A stretch of DNA of 42,129 bases from Pseudomonadota bacterium (GTDB taxonomy: Bacteria > Pseudomonadota > Alphaproteobacteria > Caulobacterales > Caulobacteraceae), in assembly GCA_023424215.1 (NCBI GenBank), contig JAFAEC010000087.1, positions 1 to 42,129 on the forward strand, read 5' to 3'. The notes under the pieces are model-generated. The model did not search any database and was not told the DNA's origin. It saw nothing but the letters and a program-made list of their open reading frames with translations. Below, one piece after another: positions 39,499 to 42,129 of the stretch; the stretch's first letter is position 1; each line of letters starts with the position of its first letter. The position numbers and the translations under genes are program-made.

Positions 39499-41934
39499 AT
39501 GCAGCCTGCCTGTCCCGTGTCCCGAACGGCAGCCCTGCGCCTCAGCCTCCTCGCCGGGGGGGCCGTGGCGGCGCTGACGATCACCTCCGGGGCGGCCATG
39601 GCCCAGGAAAAGACGCCGACGCCGGAGCCGCCCCCCTCTGCCGACGGGCTGCCCCCCGGAGCGGTCTACCTCGAGGCCGACACCGCCACCCGCACGGGCG
39701 ACGTCATATCCGCGGCCGGGACGGAACAGCGGGTCCTCGCCCGCTTTCGCAACAGCACCCTGCGCGCCGGTCAGCTGACCTACGACACCAATCTCGGACT
39801 CGCGACGGCGGACGACCGGGTCGAGTTCACCGATCCCGACGGCAACGTCGTCTTCGCCAGTCACCTTGAACTGGATTCCGACCTCAAGGCCGGGGTCGCC
39901 GTCGACTTCGCAACGCGCTTCCGCAACGGCGCCAGCCTGATGGCGGCGACCGCTGTCCGTCGCAGCGAGAACGTCAACGAGCTGAACTACGCCCTCTTCA
40001 CGCCCTGCCCGATCTGCGACGCCGAGGGTCGGCCCAAGCAACCGAGCATCGCCATCCAGGCCGAGAAGGTCGTGCAGGACGAGGAACTTCGGGCGATCCT
40101 TTATCGGAACGCGGTGTTCCGGGTGGGCGGCGTGCCGGTGTTCTATCTGCCGGTCTTCGCCCATCCCGATCCCACCGTGGATCGCGCCTCGGGCTTTCTC
40201 GTGCCGACGCCGAGCTATGACGAGGGCCGGGGGTTGAGCCTGGAGGTCCCCTACCTCCAGGTGATTTCGCCCTCGGAGGACTGGCTGATCAGCCCGCAGC
40301 TGAACACCGAGGTCGCCCCGCTGCTGAACCTGCAGTGGCGCCGTCGGTTTGCCGACGGGACCATCGTCATGCGCGGCGGCTACACCTACGAGCGCAACTT
40401 CGGGGATTTCGATCTCGACGGGGATGGCGACGCCGAGAGCAATGTCCGCTTCGGCGACCGGACCAGCCGGAGCTACCTTCTGGGTTACGGGCGTTTCGAT
40501 CCTGCAGGCCCTTGGCGCTGGGGCTTCACCGCCGAGCAAACCTCCGACAAGACCCTGTTCGATCGCTATGACGTCCGCGATCCCTATCAGGACAACGGGC
40601 TCTACTACGGCGATCAGCGTCGCCTGATCAGCCAGGCCTATGTCGAGCGGCAGACGGAGAGGTCCTACCTCTCGATCGCGGCGTTCCGGATCCAGAGTCT
40701 TCGCCTCGACCCCAGGTTCGCCTCGACCGACTTCCGGGACGCCCAGGGGTTCAAGGTCTTCGAGGACGAGGGGACCCTTCCGCTCGTTGCGCCGCTGGTC
40801 GAGGCCCGCTGGGAGCCCGACGCCCCCGTGTTCGGCGGCCGCCTGCGCCTGCGCGGCTCGGCCGCATCGCTTTACCGGGACGAGTTCGTGGGCTCTCCGG
40901 TGCTCCGCGCGGAAGCCATTCCGCCGGGCTCGACGTTCGGCTTGCCGGGCGTCGACAGCCGTCGCGTTTCCGGCCAGGCGGAGTGGCGGCGCACGCTCAT
41001 CTCGCCTCTCGGGGTCCGCTGGGAACCCTTCGTGGACCTGCGCGCCGATCTCTATTCGATCGGGGACCTGCCCCCTGCGCTGGGGCTCGAGGCGGAGGCC
41101 TTCGGCCGCGGCCGGGCGACGGCCGGGCTCGACGTGTCCTATCCGCTGATCCGACGCATGGGCCGCGACGCCGACCTCATCCTTGAGCCCATGGCCCAGT
41201 TGTCCGCCTCGACCGACCCGGATCTCGATCCGCGCATTCCCAACGAGGACAGCCAGACGCTCGAGCTCGACGAAAGCTCGCTATTCCGGCTCGACCGCTT
41301 CCCTGGCTACGACCTGCTCGAGGGCGGCCTCAGGTTCACCGCCGGCGCACGGGCCACCCTCCGCTGGGGCCTGGACCGACAGGCGAGTCTTTTCGTCGGG
41401 CGCAGCTTCCGGGACGCCGATGAGCCGGCCTTCCTGACCGCCGCCGACGACGATCCGGCGCAACTCTATGATCCGACGGGGCTGGCGAGCGGGGCCTCCG
41501 ACTGGGTCGTTCAGGGAACCTTCTCTCCCTCGGACCGCGTACGGGGTTGGGCTCACGCCACGATCGACTCCTCGGGCGACGTGCGCCGGGCCGAGGCGGC
41601 GGTCGATGGCCGCTGGGGACGGCGCAACCTGGCGTCGGTCAGCTACATCGTCGATCGTTCGAATCCCTACCCCGGGCCGGAAAACCGGAACTACGAATTC
41701 GTTCAGCTCACCGGACAGCAGTTTGTCTACGGCAACTGGGGCGTGGCGGCGTCGGGCATCGCCGACCTCGAACGCGACATCGTGATCCGCTCCGAGGTCG
41801 GCCTGCTCTTCGACGACGATTGCTTCCGTTTCGAGCTGGGATGGCGGCGCGACAACACCCGCGTGCGGCCCGGAGGGCCGGCGGAGGGGGTCTACATACG
41901 CCTAAACCTCGCCACTTTCGGCGGTACAGGGTAA
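39499..41934 (+). CDS. lptD: LPS-assembly outer-membrane protein LptD
   Basis: This 811-residue precursor has a signal peptide (to about residue 35, GAAMAQE). The OstA-like periplasmic beta-taco domain follows (EADTATRTGDVISAAGTEQRVLARFRNSTLRAGQLTYDTNLGLATADDRVEF). A cysteine pair C-P-I-C comes next (near 169-172) in FTPCPICDAEGRPKQPSIAIQAEKVVQDEE, with VPVFYLPVFAHPDPTVDRASGFL. The large C-terminal barrel runs to LATFGG. It forms, with LptE, the channel that places LPS in the outer leaflet. The lptF-lptG-lptD order plus the following secreted protein is a coherent LPS/outer-membrane biogenesis operon. Confidence 0.95.
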   Translation: MQPACPVSRTAALRLSLLAGGAVAALTITSGAAMAQEKTPTPEPPPSADGLPPGAVYLEADTATRTGDVISAAGTEQRVLARFRNSTLRAGQLTYDTNLGLATADDRVEFTDPDGNVVFASHLELDSDLKAGVAVDFATRFRNGASLMAATAVRRSENVNELNYALFTPCPICDAEGRPKQPSIAIQAEKVVQDEELRAILYRNAVFRVGGVPVFYLPVFAHPDPTVDRASGFLVPTPSYDEGRGLSLEVPYLQVISPSEDWLISPQLNTEVAPLLNLQWRRRFADGTIVMRGGYTYERNFGDFDLDGDGDAESNVRFGDRTSRSYLLGYGRFDPAGPWRWGFTAEQTSDKTLFDRYDVRDPYQDNGLYYGDQRRLISQAYVERQTERSYLSIAAFRIQSLRLDPRFASTDFRDAQGFKVFEDEGTLPLVAPLVEARWEPDAPVFGGRLRLRGSAASLYRDEFVGSPVLRAEAIPPGSTFGLPGVDSRRVSGQAEWRRTLISPLGVRWEPFVDLRADLYSIGDLPPALGLEAEAFGRGRATAGLDVSYPLIRRMGRDADLILEPMAQLSASTDPDLDPRIPNEDSQTLELDESSLFRLDRFPGYDLLEGGLRFTAGARATLRWGLDRQASLFVGRSFRDADEPAFLTAADDDPAQLYDPTGLASGASDWVVQGTFSPSDRVRGWAHATIDSSGDVRRAEAAVDGRWGRRNLASVSYIVDRSNPYPGPENRNYEFVQLTGQQFVYGNWGVAASGIADLERDIVIRSEVGLLFDDDCFRFELGWRRDNTRVRPGGPAEGVYIRLNLATFGGTG

Positions 41935-42034
41935 GGACAGGGCGAAGGGCGCCCGGCGTCGCACGACTCGGGGCGTGCGGTGGACCGCGGAGCCGGGCTA
42001 ACCGGCGGGCGCCGCTTGAGGAATCGGGACTAGC

Positions 42035-42129
42035 ATGCGTTTTCAGCGTTGTTTGACGGGCGTGGCCATGGCCGCCCTTCTCGCCGGATCGGCTGTGGCG
42101 CAGACCGCGCCGACGCAGCCGCCCGCGGC
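42035..42129 (+). CDS. N-terminus of a secreted protein in the SurA position (partial)
   Basis: Only 31 codons are inside the window. The ATG at 42035 begins a clear Sec signal peptide (MRFQRCLTGVAMAALLAGSAVAQ), followed by TAPTQPPA. In alphaproteobacteria the gene after lptD is usually surA, a periplasmic peptidyl-prolyl isomerase and chaperone that helps LptD and other outer-membrane proteins fold. The name is therefore an inference from gene order alone; no SurA domain can be seen. It is 100 bp downstream of lptD on the same strand. Confidence 0.5.
   Translation, partial: MRFQRCLTGVAMAALLAGSAVAQTAPTQPPA

Overview
The window is a chromosomal segment from a GC-rich alphaproteobacterium, most likely a member of the Caulobacteraceae (Brevundimonas, Caulobacter or Phenylobacterium type). 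This is inferred from the housekeeping gene order (aroK/aroB facing xerD-accA; lptF-lptG-lptD followed by a secreted protein in the surA position), a holdfast-like split polysaccharide export set (separate HfsA-, HfsB- and HfsD-type proteins), a candidate CtrA box, and frequent GTG/TTG starts with 1-4 bp overlaps. No phage, insertion sequence or CRISPR array is visible. The gene content is mostly core, densely packed and on both strands. The genus is not proven by anything seen here.

Layout. 1-5.3 kb: the start of a Tat-exported protein, then RNA-modification genes (rsmD and an RluB-type pseudouridine synthase on the minus strand, tadA diverging from them with overlapping start codons), an MliC-like lipoprotein, a GNAT acetyltransferase, and aroB and aroK. 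5.3-8.4 kb: xerD, accA, and a two-gene response regulator / HPt-like pair. 8.4-12.7 kb (minus strand): an Atm1-type ABC exporter, an acyl-CoA dehydrogenase, an SCP2 protein with a strong hairpin behind it, and a proline-rich secreted or anchored protein of unknown function. 12.8 kb: tRNA-Ser(GCU) with encoded CCA.

12.9-21.0 kb is a polysaccharide locus. A sugar-phosphate transferase, a flippase and two family-2 glycosyltransferases form a tightly overlapping plus-strand operon. It runs convergently into a minus-strand hfsA-hfsB-like chain-length/ATPase pair, and an hfsD-like Wza lipoprotein diverges from hfsA. Together these would build a lipid-linked repeat unit, flip it and export it. No Wzy polymerase, deacetylase or anchor gene is present in the window. 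The hfsA/hfsD divergent promoter region carries a near-consensus CtrA site.

21.0-24.1 kb: a one-repeat Sel1-like protein, a YghU-type glutathione transferase, and two tandem arginine-rich RcnB-family periplasmic proteins. Both rcnB-like genes are preceded by the same 11-bp-period direct repeat, which looks like a binding site for an OmpR/PhoP-class regulator. 24.2-28.5 kb: ppk and ppx (polyphosphate synthesis and breakdown, overlapping by 1 bp) and a small lipoprotein. 28.5-30.2 kb: an ICMT-like membrane methyltransferase interrupted by a frameshift, and an M28 peptidase lipoprotein. 30.3-37.1 kb: ligA, an aldo/keto reductase, an M24 aminopeptidase P and leucyl aminopeptidase pepA. 37.2-42.1 kb: lptF, lptG and lptD (LPS transport to the outer membrane) and the first residues of a secreted protein, probably SurA, which would chaperone LptD folding. 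No stretch longer than about 215 bp lacks a gene.
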